The notes under the pieces: model-generated
What the model was told of the DNA's origin: nothing
The model's input: only the letters and a program-made list of their open reading frames with translations
The model's database searches: none
Shown: positions 52,486 through 60,232 of the stretch, in pieces
Numbering within the stretch: the first letter of the stretch is position 1
Layout: the number at the start of each line of letters is the position of its first letter
Made by a program: the position numbers and the translations under genes
NCBI GenBank assembly: GCA_019454205.1
Contig: CP075369.1
Span: 2,418,001 to 2,482,000, forward strand
DNA length: 64,000 bases
Source: Xanthobacteraceae bacterium
GTDB taxonomy: Bacteria; Pseudomonadota; Alphaproteobacteria; Rhizobiales; Xanthobacteraceae
Direction of reading: 5' to 3'

Positions 52486-55395
52486 TTGCGGTTCGGAAGG
52501 CTGTTGCTTGCGTCGATGGCCCTGCTGGCACTTGCCGCGGGACATGAGCCTGCGCGCGCGGTCGAAGCCATCACCGTCCGCGCCGGCGTCCCTGCCCTCG
52601 ATCTCCTGCCCGCCGTAGAGCGTCATCAGACCGACGGCGACCGCCTGCAGGTCTCCACCGCACCGGGCACCGACGGCATCGTGCGCCGCATCGAAGTCCG
52701 CGCCCGCGCATCCAGCGGCACCACAAACTGGATCGTCTTCGCGCTCACCAATAATTCCGACGAACAGCTCGATCGCCTCTTGGTCGCGCCGAACTACCTG
52801 ATGTCGGGATCGGGTGTGTTCTGGCCAGATCTCGGCGCGGCGCGAATCGTCAACCTCACGCCGAGCCAGGGCTTCCGCCCGGAACGCCAGAACCATTCCG
52901 ACGCCGAAGTCTACCTGATCACGATGGACCCTGGCTCGACCGTGACCTTCGTGGTCGAACTTGCCTCGGAGCAGATTCCGCAACTTCGTTTGTGGGATCC
53001 GCGCGCCTACGAGGCCAAGGTCAATTCATTCACGCTCTATAACGGCATCGTCATCGGCGTCGCCGGTTTGCTCGCATTGTTTCTCACCATTCTCTTCGTG
53101 GTGAAGGGCAGCGTGATGTTCCCCGCCGCTGCGGCGTTGGCATGGGCCGTGCTCGGTTACATCGGCATCGACTTCAACTTCTGGGCCAAGGTGTTTTCGC
53201 TCTCGCCCGCCGCGGAGCAATTCTGGCGCGCTTCCGGCGAAGCCATACTCGCGGCGACGCTGGTGGTCTTCCTGTTCGCGTACCTCAATCTCAGCCGTTG
53301 GCATGTGCGCTATGCGCAGCTTGCCGCAGGCTGGCTGATCTTCCTTTCCGCGCTGGTGGCGCTCGCGCTGTTCGATCCGGCGATTGCCGCCGGCATCGCG
53401 CGCCTGTCGCTCCTGATCGTGTCGGTGTTCGGCTTCGCGCTGGTCGTCTATCTCGCGACCCACGGCTTCGACCGCGCGGTGCTGCTGATCCCGACCTGGT
53501 TCCTGCTGACCGTCTGGGTGCTCGCGGCGGGCTTCGCCGTCGGCGGCCTGATTACCAACGACCTCGCTCCGCCCGCTCTGCTCGGCGGCCTCGAACTGAT
53601 CGTGATGCTGATCGGCTTCACGGTGATGCAGCATGCCTTCGCCGGCGTCACCGCCGAAGGCATGATGAGCGACATCGAGCGCCGCGCGCTGGCGCTGACC
53701 GGCGCCGCTGAAATTGTCTGGGACTGGGACGTGATCCGCGACCGCGTATATGTCGGCCCGGAAGCCGAGCAGTTGCTCGGCCTTGCGCGCGGCACGCTCG
53801 ATACCGAAGCCGCGGGCTGGCTGGAATTCGTACATCAGGCCGACCGCGACCGTTTCCGCATGGCGCTCGACGGCATCCTCGACCAGCGCCGCGGCCGCAT
53901 CATGCAGCAGCTTCGCCTGCGCGCGGAGGACGGCCATTACTTCTGGTTCGCGCTGCGTGCGCGGCCGGTGGTCGGTACCGACGGCGAGGTGCTGCGCGTG
54001 GTCGGCACCATGAACGACATCACCGAATGGAAGACCGCCGAGGAGCGGCTTCTGCAGGACGCCGTGAACGACAACCTCACCGGCCTGCCGAACCGCGAAC
54101 TGTTCCTCGACCGCCTTGATGCCGCGCTCGGCTTCGCCCGCGCCGACGACAAGGTGCGCCCCACCCTCGTCATCGTCGATCTCGACAAGTTCAAGCAGGT
54201 GAACACCTCGGTCGGCACCGCGGCCGGGGATTCGATCCTGCTCACCGTCGCGCGCCGCCTGAAACGCCTGCTCAAGCCGCAGGACACGCTGGCCCGCATC
54301 TCCGGCGACCAGTTCGCGATCATCCTGCTCTCGGAGCGCGAAGCCGACCGCATCACCGCCTTTGCCGACACCATCCGCCGCACCGTGCGAGCGCCCATCG
54401 GCTTCGGCGAGCGCCAGATTTTCCTGACCGCCTCAATCGGCATCGCGCTGGTCGACGGCCAGACCAAGGACCGCGACGAGGTGTTGAAGAACGCCGAACT
54501 CGCGATGCACGCCGCGCAGCAGGCGGGCAACGACCGTATCGAAGTCTTCAAGCCCTCCATGCGCAACGAGCGCATCGACCGCGTCACGCTGGAATCCGAC
54601 CTGCGCAAGGCGCTGGAGCGCGAGGAGATCATCATTCTCTACCAGCCGGTGATGCGCCTCGAAGACCGCACCATCGCGGGGTTCGAAGCCTTGATGCGCT
54701 GGAACCACCCGAAACTCGGCCGCCTCGGCCCCGCCGAATTCATCCCGCTTGCGGAAGAGACCGGCATCATCATCGAACTCGGCCGCTTCGCGATGGAGCG
54801 CGCCGCGCGCCGGCTTGCGATCTGGCAGCGCGCGCTGCCGAACCTGAACCCGCTGTTCGTCGCGGTGAATGTCTCCTCGCGCCAGCTTCTGCGCCACGAT
54901 CTCATTCAGGACGTGAAGGGCATCCTCTCGCGCCACGCGGTATCGCCGGGCACGCTGAAACTCGAACTCACCGAGTCGCTGGTGATGGAGAACCCGGAAC
55001 TGGCGGCGCAGATGCTGACGAAGATCCGCGAACTCGGCGCGGGACTGTCGCTCGACGATTTCGGCACCGGCTATTCATCGCTTGCCTATCTGCAACGCTT
55101 TCCATTCGACACGCTGAAGATCGACCAGCAATTCGTGAAAGGCACCGGCAAGGGGCGCAATGCGCGTCCGGTGATTTTGCGAGCCATCGTCCAGCTTGCC
55201 CACGATCTCGGCATGGAAGTGGTCGCGGAAGGGGCGGAGTCGGATTCGGATGCGATCGAACTGTATCAGCTCGGATGCGAATTCGCGCAGGGCTATGCCT
55301 TCGGCGAGCCGATGACCGCGGATGAGGCGCGCAAGCTCATCGTTCCCGACGCCATCGGCGCGCGCCCGAAAGCGCGTGCGCAGGCAGCGGTCTAG
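52486..55395 (+). CDS. Membrane-bound PAS-GGDEF-EAL protein, predicted c-di-GMP phosphodiesterase
   Basis: Protein of 969 aa. Signal peptide (1-25), periplasmic sensory domain (about 30-180), seven helices (about 185-380), PAS domain (about 405-520, GAAEIVWDWDVIRDRVYVGP), GGDEF domain (about 530-690) and EAL domain (about 700-955). The cyclase signature reads SGDQF (606-610) instead of GGDEF, so cyclase activity should be lost. EAL is intact (734-736, GFEALMRWNHP) with SLDDFGTGYSSLAYLQRFPF (Asp857 and Asp858) and ESLVMENPEL. It should therefore degrade c-di-GMP. The start is TTG at 52486 behind GGAGGGCGGG. Confidence 0.9.
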   Translation: MRFGRLLLASMALLALAAGHEPARAVEAITVRAGVPALDLLPAVERHQTDGDRLQVSTAPGTDGIVRRIEVRARASSGTTNWIVFALTNNSDEQLDRLLVAPNYLMSGSGVFWPDLGAARIVNLTPSQGFRPERQNHSDAEVYLITMDPGSTVTFVVELASEQIPQLRLWDPRAYEAKVNSFTLYNGIVIGVAGLLALFLTILFVVKGSVMFPAAAALAWAVLGYIGIDFNFWAKVFSLSPAAEQFWRASGEAILAATLVVFLFAYLNLSRWHVRYAQLAAGWLIFLSALVALALFDPAIAAGIARLSLLIVSVFGFALVVYLATHGFDRAVLLIPTWFLLTVWVLAAGFAVGGLITNDLAPPALLGGLELIVMLIGFTVMQHAFAGVTAEGMMSDIERRALALTGAAEIVWDWDVIRDRVYVGPEAEQLLGLARGTLDTEAAGWLEFVHQADRDRFRMALDGILDQRRGRIMQQLRLRAEDGHYFWFALRARPVVGTDGEVLRVVGTMNDITEWKTAEERLLQDAVNDNLTGLPNRELFLDRLDAALGFARADDKVRPTLVIVDLDKFKQVNTSVGTAAGDSILLTVARRLKRLLKPQDTLARISGDQFAIILLSEREADRITAFADTIRRTVRAPIGFGERQIFLTASIGIALVDGQTKDRDEVLKNAELAMHAAQQAGNDRIEVFKPSMRNERIDRVTLESDLRKALEREEIIILYQPVMRLEDRTIAGFEALMRWNHPKLGRLGPAEFIPLAEETGIIIELGRFAMERAARRLAIWQRALPNLNPLFVAVNVSSRQLLRHDLIQDVKGILSRHAVSPGTLKLELTESLVMENPELAAQMLTKIRELGAGLSLDDFGTGYSSLAYLQRFPFDTLKIDQQFVKGTGKGRNARPVILRAIVQLAHDLGMEVVAEGAESDSDAIELYQLGCEFAQGYAFGEPMTADEARKLIVPDAIGARPKARAQAAV

Positions 55396-55398
55396 ATT

Positions 55399-56016
55399 TC
55401 ACGCACGTCCGGCTTCGGAAGAAAGTTTCGCGGGATCGACGCCGATCTTGCGCAGCGCGTGTTCGTATTTCTGGTCCGCGTGCAGGCCGAAGATCAATTC
55501 AGGGTCGGCATCGCAGTTGAGCCAGCCGTTCGCCTGGATTTCGTTTTCCAGTTGCCCCGGCGCCCAGCCGGCGTAGCCGAGCGCCAGCACCGCGCTCGCG
55601 GGGCCTTTGCCGGTGGCGATGGCTTTGAGGATGTCGAGCGAGGCAGTCAGGCAAACGCTATCGTCGATCGGCAGCGTGGAGTTCTCGACGAAATAATCGG
55701 CACTGTGCAGAACGAAGCCGCGCTGCGTTTCCACCGGGCCGCCGCGCAGCACGCGCACGGCCTCGCAATGGGCTGGCAGTTCGATATCGCCCTCGCCGCC
55801 GGGTACCACGCTCAACTGGACCAGCAGATCGGAAAAGCGGATGTTCTGCGCGGGCTGGTTGACGATGATGCCCATCGCGCCCTCGGAGGAATGGGCGCAG
55901 AGATAGATCACGCTGCGGGTGAAACGGTCGTCGCGAATGGTCGGCATCGCGACCAGAACCTGGCCGTCGAGATAGCCTTCGTTCGGAAGTTCGGAAGAAT
56001 CGCGGCCGATCTTCAT
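55399..56016 (-). CDS. YqgE/AlgH family protein
   Basis: Protein of 205 aa with YLDGQVLVAMPTIRDDRFTR, SVIYLCAHSSEGAMGIIVNQ and LGYAGWAPGQLENEIQANGW, the three blocks of the family. Its biochemical function is unknown although some members affect regulation and signalling. Start at MKIGRDSSELPN (56016); an upstream extension of 22 codons is possible but atypical. It ends 3 bases after the convergent EAL gene stop. Confidence 0.92.
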   Translation of the reverse strand: MKIGRDSSELPNEGYLDGQVLVAMPTIRDDRFTRSVIYLCAHSSEGAMGIIVNQPAQNIRFSDLLVQLSVVPGGEGDIELPAHCEAVRVLRGGPVETQRGFVLHSADYFVENSTLPIDDSVCLTASLDILKAIATGKGPASAVLALGYAGWAPGQLENEIQANGWLNCDADPELIFGLHADQKYEHALRKIGVDPAKLSSEAGRA

Positions 56017-56140
56017 GGTTTGAATCCTATCCGAAGACAGGTGCCGGGAAAATGCGGCGAATCGCGGGTCTGGTTCACGCATTCGTGCTTGGGATCCTTC
56101 CGGTCCGGTGCTTTAGAAACATTCTCGCCGTGGTGAAAAA

Positions 56141-57007
56141 ATGCGTCTGCGCAACTTTCGTTCCTTCATCCGTTTTTCGGCTGTCGCCATGACATTCCTT
56201 GCCGCAAGCACAGGCTACGGCAACGCCGTGAGTTCGCTGCCCGTTGCCGCCGGGCAGGCAACCGTGCGCCTGCTTGCATCGGGTTTGAACAATACAAATT
56301 CCGCGCCAGTTTTTTCCGGCGGTGTCGAAGTCGTGCTGAACGAAGGCTGGAAGACTTATTGGCGCTATCCCGGCGACGCGGGGATTCCGCCGCGTTTCGA
56401 CTGGAACGGTTCCGAGAATGTGGCGAGCGTCGAGGTGCTTTATCCCGCGCCGAAGCGTATCGAGGACGGCAGCGGACAGGCCTCCATCGGCTATGAGAAG
56501 CGCGTAATTTTTCCGTTACGCATCGTGCCGAAGGACGCAACGAAGCCGGTGTCGCTGAAACTGAAACTCGATTTCGCGACCTGCGAGAAAATCTGCATCC
56601 CCGCCGAAGCCCTGCTCGCACTCGACGTAACAACCACCGCGCCGCAGGACGCTGACCTAGCGGACGCAGAGAAATTCGTGCCGCAAAAGGCAAAACTTGC
56701 CGAGCCGCGCCCATTCGCGATTCTATCCGCTACCGTCGAGCGCGGAAAAAATCCCGATGGCTCCGACGGCCGGATCATCGTGAAAGCGCTTGCGCGAAGC
56801 GTTGGCCCGCTCGATCTCTTCGCCGAAGGCCCGACCGAAGAATGGACGCTGGCGCTGCCCGAACTGCTGCGCAACGACGCCGGGAACGTTACCTTCGCCA
56901 TCCCGCTTTCCGGCTCGCGTATGGGCATGAACGACATCCCGCCGAAGCTGCGCCTCACGCTCGTCGCGGACGAGCAGGCGGTCGAGTACGAAATCCCGCT
57001 CGACTAA
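56141..57007 (+). CDS. DsbD alpha-domain-like periplasmic protein
   Basis: Protein of 288 aa with a signal peptide (about 1-30) and one DsbD N-terminal-type immunoglobulin-like domain. It has LNEGWKTYWRYPGDAGIPPR and SLKLKLDFATCEKICIPAEA, where the two cysteines flank a short turn. It lacks the membrane and thioredoxin domains of full DsbD, so it probably takes electrons from another carrier, or is the periplasmic half of an ScsB-like system. It precedes peroxiredoxin by 69 bases, suggesting a joint role in thiol redox balance. Confidence 0.8.
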   Translation: MRLRNFRSFIRFSAVAMTFLAASTGYGNAVSSLPVAAGQATVRLLASGLNNTNSAPVFSGGVEVVLNEGWKTYWRYPGDAGIPPRFDWNGSENVASVEVLYPAPKRIEDGSGQASIGYEKRVIFPLRIVPKDATKPVSLKLKLDFATCEKICIPAEALLALDVTTTAPQDADLADAEKFVPQKAKLAEPRPFAILSATVERGKNPDGSDGRIIVKALARSVGPLDLFAEGPTEEWTLALPELLRNDAGNVTFAIPLSGSRMGMNDIPPKLRLTLVADEQAVEYEIPLD

Positions 57008-57075
57008 TTCGCTCGCCTGACTAGGATGCGCCCGCGCCGCGTTTCCTGCGCGCAAACACCCCGCGAGGATCGAGA

Positions 57076-57558
57076 ATGACCATCAAGGTGGGCGAAAAAC
57101 TGCCCGACGCCACGTTCCAGATCATGACCGCCGACGGCGTGAAGCCGAAGACCGGCGCCGAAATCTTTGCGGGCAAGAAGGTCGTGCTGTTCGGCGTGCC
57201 GGGCGCGTTCACGCCGACCTGCTCGCGCAACCACCTGCCCGGCTTCATCGCGCGGGCCGACGAGTTTTTCGCGAAGGGCGTGGACACCATCGCCGTCACC
57301 GCCGTCAACGACGTGCACGTCATGGGTGCGTGGGCGAAGGCCAATCCCGGCAAGATCGATTTCCTTGCCGACGGCAATGGCGATTTCTGCAAGGCCATCG
57401 GCCTCGATTTCGATGCCGCTGAGCGCATGCTCGGTCCGGTACGCTCCCGGCGCTACGCACTCTATGCCGTAGACGGCGTGGTGAAGGTCCTGAACGTCGA
57501 GGAAGTGACCTCGAAGGCCGAAGTCTCCGGCGCGGATAACCTGCTGAAGGCGATCTAG
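57076..57558 (+). CDS. Peroxiredoxin, Prx5 type
   Basis: Thiol peroxidase of 160 aa. The peroxidatic cysteine is Cys49 in GAFTPTCSRNHLPGF, with Thr46 and an Arg (RSRRYA) completing the site. A second Cys105 (DFCKAIG) could resolve, though Prx5 members often use glutathione or thioredoxin. It reduces hydrogen peroxide and alkyl hydroperoxides. It follows GAGGATCGAGA and the DsbD-like gene. Confidence 0.92.
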   Translation: MTIKVGEKLPDATFQIMTADGVKPKTGAEIFAGKKVVLFGVPGAFTPTCSRNHLPGFIARADEFFAKGVDTIAVTAVNDVHVMGAWAKANPGKIDFLADGNGDFCKAIGLDFDAAERMLGPVRSRRYALYAVDGVVKVLNVEEVTSKAEVSGADNLLKAI

Positions 57559-57561
57559 CCC

Positions 57562-57768
57562 TCAGGCAATAATATCCGGAAACAACTGGTCCTCGATCGC
57601 ATACATGCGGTCGCGGAGCTGGAGCTTGCGCTTCTTCAGGCGCTGCACCTGGATGCGGTCGTGCCCGCTGGTCGAAAGCAGGGCGTCGATCGCGGAATCC
57701 AGATCGCGATGCTCCTGTTTCAGCCGCTCCAGTTCCAGCGTTAACTCGCGCTCTTCTTCCCGCGTCAT
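57562..57768 (-). CDS. DUF465 (YdcH-like) small protein 1
   Basis: Protein of 68 aa: EREL-type helix (TLELERLKQEHRDLDSAIDA), short turn, second helix (IQVQRLKKRKLQLRDRMYAI) and C-terminal EDQLFPDIIA. This two-helix hairpin is DUF465/YdcH. The start at 57768 (MTREEER) is weakly supported by GCGGGGCG. A Lys/Arg-rich in-frame extension upstream exists but is poor. Convergent with the peroxiredoxin gene (3 bases apart). A second DUF465 gene starts 218 bases away on the other strand. Confidence 0.82.
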   Translation of the reverse strand: MTREEERELTLELERLKQEHRDLDSAIDALLSTSGHDRIQVQRLKKRKLQLRDRMYAIEDQLFPDIIA

Positions 57769-57985
57769 CGCCCCGCCGCATATGCGAAACGCGCGGATTG
57801 CCGCGCGCGAAAAAGTATTGCGCCGCGGCGGAACTCCCGCAAGTGCCCGCCGCTGCGGGATTTTCCCGCAGGGGTTCCACAGGCGGCGTTTTTTCGGCTC
57901 CTTCCGTGCGGGTTTCTGTCGACTTGCCATAAAGCCGATGGCAGACTCGATCGTCTCGAACTGCAAACAGGGAGAGACCACCCCC

Positions 57986-58165
57986 ATGTCGATTCAGTCG
58001 CATTTGACCGAACTTCAGCGGAAGCATCAGGCGTTGGAGCGTGAGATCGAGTCCGAACGTACCCATCCTTCGAGCGATAGTTTGCGGCTCGCCGAGTTGA
58101 AGCGGCGCAAGCTCGTGCTGAAAGAAGAAATCGAACGGATACGCGCCGGCGCGACGGTGCATTAA
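57986..58165 (+). CDS. DUF465 (YdcH-like) small protein 2
   Basis: Protein of 59 aa, MSIQSHLTELQRKHQALERE then SLRLAELKRRKLVLKEEIER, a helical hairpin of the same family as the divergent gene at 57562. A GGGAGAG lies 10 bases upstream of the ATG. The two paralogues face each other across a GC-rich spacer and may form hetero-oligomers. A terminator follows. Confidence 0.85.
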   Translation: MSIQSHLTELQRKHQALEREIESERTHPSSDSLRLAELKRRKLVLKEEIERIRAGATVH

Positions 58166-58192
58166 AGCGAACCGGTTCCCGAATGCGTCATG

Positions 58193-58222
58193 CCGCCGGC
58201 GATCAGCCGGCGGTTTTGTTTT
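58193..58222 (+). terminator. Terminator of the second DUF465 gene
   Basis: CCGCCGGC / GCCGGCGG (58193-58200, 58206-58213) with loop GATCA, followed by TTTTGTTTT. Confidence 0.9.
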
Positions 58223-58266
58223 GGAACGGATTTTTACGGCGCAGTGATTTACCTTGCTTATTATAC

Positions 58267-58281
58267 TTAACCGCAGGTTAA
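58267..58281. promoter_or_regulatory. Perfect palindromic CtrA box upstream of the Lys-Phe-Lys repeat gene
   Basis: TTAACCGCAGGTTAA fits TTAA-N7-TTAA exactly and is itself palindromic (CTTAACC / GGTTAAG). A GACTC CcrM methylation site lies five bases downstream (58286-58290). The box is 196 bases upstream of the ORF at 58477. Confidence 0.6.
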
Positions 58282-58476
58282 GAAAGACTCTAATCGAATT
58301 TTATCTATCGTCGCGCGCATCGGTCGTTATGCGTTGCGTCGCTGCGTAATTGAAGACCGCGATTTTCTTCGCGGCACCCTGCGGCAGAGATAAGCCGCCA
58401 CAGCCTCTCGATCCATTCCGGCCTTCACAGGAAGCGCCGCGCGCCCTTCGGGTCTCCGGCGCAGGAGAGGCAAAAA
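58282..58476 (+). other. Long leader of the Lys-Phe-Lys repeat gene
   Basis: No gene seen. If transcription starts near the CtrA box, the mRNA has a leader of about 150 bases with several GC-rich inverted segments and a GGAGAGG Shine-Dalgarno just before the ATG. Confidence 0.4.
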
Positions 58477-58953
58477 ATGAAACGTATTGTGTTGGCATTG
58501 ATTGCCGCGGTTGCCGTTGTCGCTTCCGCCAATTTCGCTTCGGCGCGCGTTGCCACGCCGGAAATGCTGGTCACCGGGAATAACGTCGAGCGCGTGCTGT
58601 TCGGCGGCAAGAAATACAAGGCGCCCAAGTTCAAGCAGACGAAATTCAAGGCGCCGAAGTTCAAGTACACGAAATTCAAGGCGCCGAAATTCAAGTACAG
58701 CAAGTTCAAGCACAAGAAGTTCGGCCACCATAAGGTGAAGAAGCCGAAGGGTCCGAGCTACGGCCCGAAGGGTCACAGCGCGACCGGTCTTTATGTCGTC
58801 GGCGGCGTGGTTTGCTCCGCGGCGTTCCCGATCATCAATGCCGCGCTCGATGGCCCGGTGCCGACTTCGGAAGAAGCACTCTGGAACATGGCCGGCTGCT
58901 TCATCCCGCCGCTCGGCATCTACCAGTTCATTCAGAGCATCTCGAACCCCTGA
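58477..58953 (+). CDS. Secreted Lys-Phe-Lys repeat protein of unknown function
   Basis: Protein of 158 aa. A Sec signal peptide (MKRIVLALIAAVAVVASANF, cleavage after ASA) is followed by a highly basic repeat (about residues 46-90) of nine 5-residue units of the form KFKxx: KYKAP KFKQT KFKAP KFKYT and so on. Pairs of units form a ten-residue, 30-base period. A His/Gly/Lys turn (KKFGHHKVKKPKGPSYGPKG) leads to a hydrophobic C-terminal domain with two Cys (YVVGGVVCSAAFPIINAALD, WNMAGCFIPPLGIYQFIQ). Alternating Lys and Phe suggests a cationic, perhaps amphipathic strand that binds anionic polymers or membranes. No family recognised. Confidence 0.8.
   Translation: MKRIVLALIAAVAVVASANFASARVATPEMLVTGNNVERVLFGGKKYKAPKFKQTKFKAPKFKYTKFKAPKFKYSKFKHKKFGHHKVKKPKGPSYGPKGHSATGLYVVGGVVCSAAFPIINAALDGPVPTSEEALWNMAGCFIPPLGIYQFIQSISNP
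58612..58746 (+). repeat. Intragenic tandem repeat, 15/30-base period
   Basis: Codons for Lys-Phe-Lys-x-x recur every 15 bases. The 30-base pair of units (AAATTCAAGGCGCCGAAGTT and following) is nearly identical in consecutive copies, so the array grew by in-frame duplication. It is not a CRISPR array. Confidence 0.8.
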
Positions 58954-58976
58954 TCGAACGTCATAAGGTAACAAAA

Positions 58977-59004
58977 AAAAGCCCGGCGCGAGCGCCGGGC
59001 TTTT
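58977..59004. terminator. Bidirectional terminator between the repeat gene and cspA
   Basis: GCCCGGCG / CGCCGGGC (58981-58988, 58993-59000) with loop CGAG, flanked by an A8 run on the left and TTTT on the right. Active for both converging genes. Confidence 0.9.
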
Positions 59005-59026
59005 CTCTTGATTGGTCCGAAGCGAT

Positions 59027-59230
59027 TCAGCCGGCCTGCAGATTGGCGGCTGCGGCCTTGCCACGCTCGGTCGTGATGTCGAACGAAACCTTCTGACCTT
59101 CGTTCAACGTCGTCAAACCCGCGCGCTGCACGGCGGAAATATGGACGAAAACGTCCTTGCCGCCGTCATCCGGCTGGATGAATCCGTAGCCCTTCTGCGT
59201 ATTGAACCACTTCACGGTACCAGTAGCCAT
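59027..59230 (-). CDS. Cold-shock domain protein
   Basis: CSD protein of 67 aa: GTVKWFNTQKGYGFIQPDDG (RNP1 is KGYGFIQ) and DVFVHISAVQRAGL (RNP2 is VFVHIS). Binds single-stranded RNA and DNA and melts RNA structure. A GAGGCCG precedes the start. The 386-base gap upstream could hold a long leader, as is common for cold-shock genes. The terminator at 58977 ends the transcript. Confidence 0.95.
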   Translation of the reverse strand: MATGTVKWFNTQKGYGFIQPDDGGKDVFVHISAVQRAGLTTLNEGQKVSFDITTERGKAAAANLQAG

Positions 59231-59616
59231 TCACGGCCTCCTTAGAAACGCACGCTCATGTGCGGTCGTAGCGGCACCCCCGACCATCGCGGGTGCCATA
59301 ACAATCCGAGTTTTGGGAAGTGTCTTGAAAGCGCAGCCCAAAACGGGAGCGTGGTAGCAAGGCCAGCCAAAACCAAGTTGCGGGCCGCTAAAGACTCGAT
59401 TTTTGCGGCAAGGTCAAGGCGCAAGCAGTCCCCCGTCATCGTCGTCCGATACGCTCGGATGTAGCTAAACCTGTTGAACCTGCTTTCGTTCCGGGGGTTT
59501 TCAGGGATTTTTTCGATCAAACGATTGGCTCGCGTGTGTGGCAGAAAGGTCATCAACCATGACACATGTGCTGCCACAATTTTCGGCAAGTTTTACCCGT
59601 CTCCCGCGACACAGGA
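59231..59616. other. Gene-free region upstream of the cold-shock gene
   Basis: No convincing gene. An ORF of 115 codons on the minus strand (59242-59589) has no family pattern. The region is less GC-rich than its surroundings and holds CTTGAC on the minus strand near 59416, a possible -35 for the cold-shock gene with a long 5' untranslated region. Confidence 0.4.
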
Positions 59617-60030
59617 TTACGTCTGGCCGCTAATTTTCCGCTGCACGCGTTTGTCGAAACGCTCCACATTAACGACAACACGCTCGTGCGTGCCGCCGCC
59701 GATGGTTTCCTTTTCGTCCTCGGCGGTGACGTCGAAAAAGATATTTCGGCCTTCTACCCCGGTAACCGTCGCGGTGGCCCTGATCTTCATGCCCACCGGG
59801 GTCGCCGCGATGTGTTTCACGTTCAAAAGCGTGCCGAGGCTTTGATGACCGGCCGGGAGCAGATGTTCCGCGGCCTTCAATGCCGCCGCTTCGATCAGGT
59901 TGATCATCACCGGCGTCGCGAGGACGCGGATTTTTCCAGAACCTACGCGCGGCGCGGTGTGTTCTTCGCCGACTACGAGTTCGGCTGCGCCAGTCATGCC
60001 GGCTTTGATGTTCGCGGTGGTGTCGGTCAT
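59617..60030 (-). CDS. Thioesterase of the fluoroacetyl-CoA thioesterase (FlK) fold group
   Basis: Hotdog protein of 137 aa that aligns with FlK along its length: ATPVMINLIEAAALKAAEHL, GHQSLGTLLNVKHIAATPVG and TIGGGTHERVVVNVERFDKR. The catalytic set Thr39, Glu47, His73 is conserved with the same spacing as FlK Thr42, Glu50, His76. The lid phenylalanines that give FlK its fluorine selectivity are not seen (RVGSGKIRVLATP). It probably hydrolyses another short acyl-CoA. It stands alone. Confidence 0.85.
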   Translation of the reverse strand: MTDTTANIKAGMTGAAELVVGEEHTAPRVGSGKIRVLATPVMINLIEAAALKAAEHLLPAGHQSLGTLLNVKHIAATPVGMKIRATATVTGVEGRNIFFDVTAEDEKETIGGGTHERVVVNVERFDKRVQRKISGQT

Positions 60031-60232
60031 TCACGATCCTAAATTCGTCATGGCCGGAGTTATCACCCAAATCGGATCCGCCCGACTCAGGCCTTATTTA
60101 TTCAGAAGTCGCGCAAGCGGAATTTTGCTGCCATCCAAGTCTTGCAACGCTCATTACAGTAAAGGTGTGAATGCGCACGACAAGCGCGGGCATGACGCAG
60201 GATAACAGCAATCGCATGATTGCTTGATTCAA

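Noticed and set aside
58612..58746. CRISPR array
   Set aside because: The 30-base periodicity lies in frame inside a protein-coding gene, has no spacers and no cas genes.
59242..59589. 115-codon minus-strand ORF upstream of the cold-shock gene
   Set aside because: No recognisable family, no clear Shine-Dalgarno and atypical composition; more likely leader or spacer DNA.
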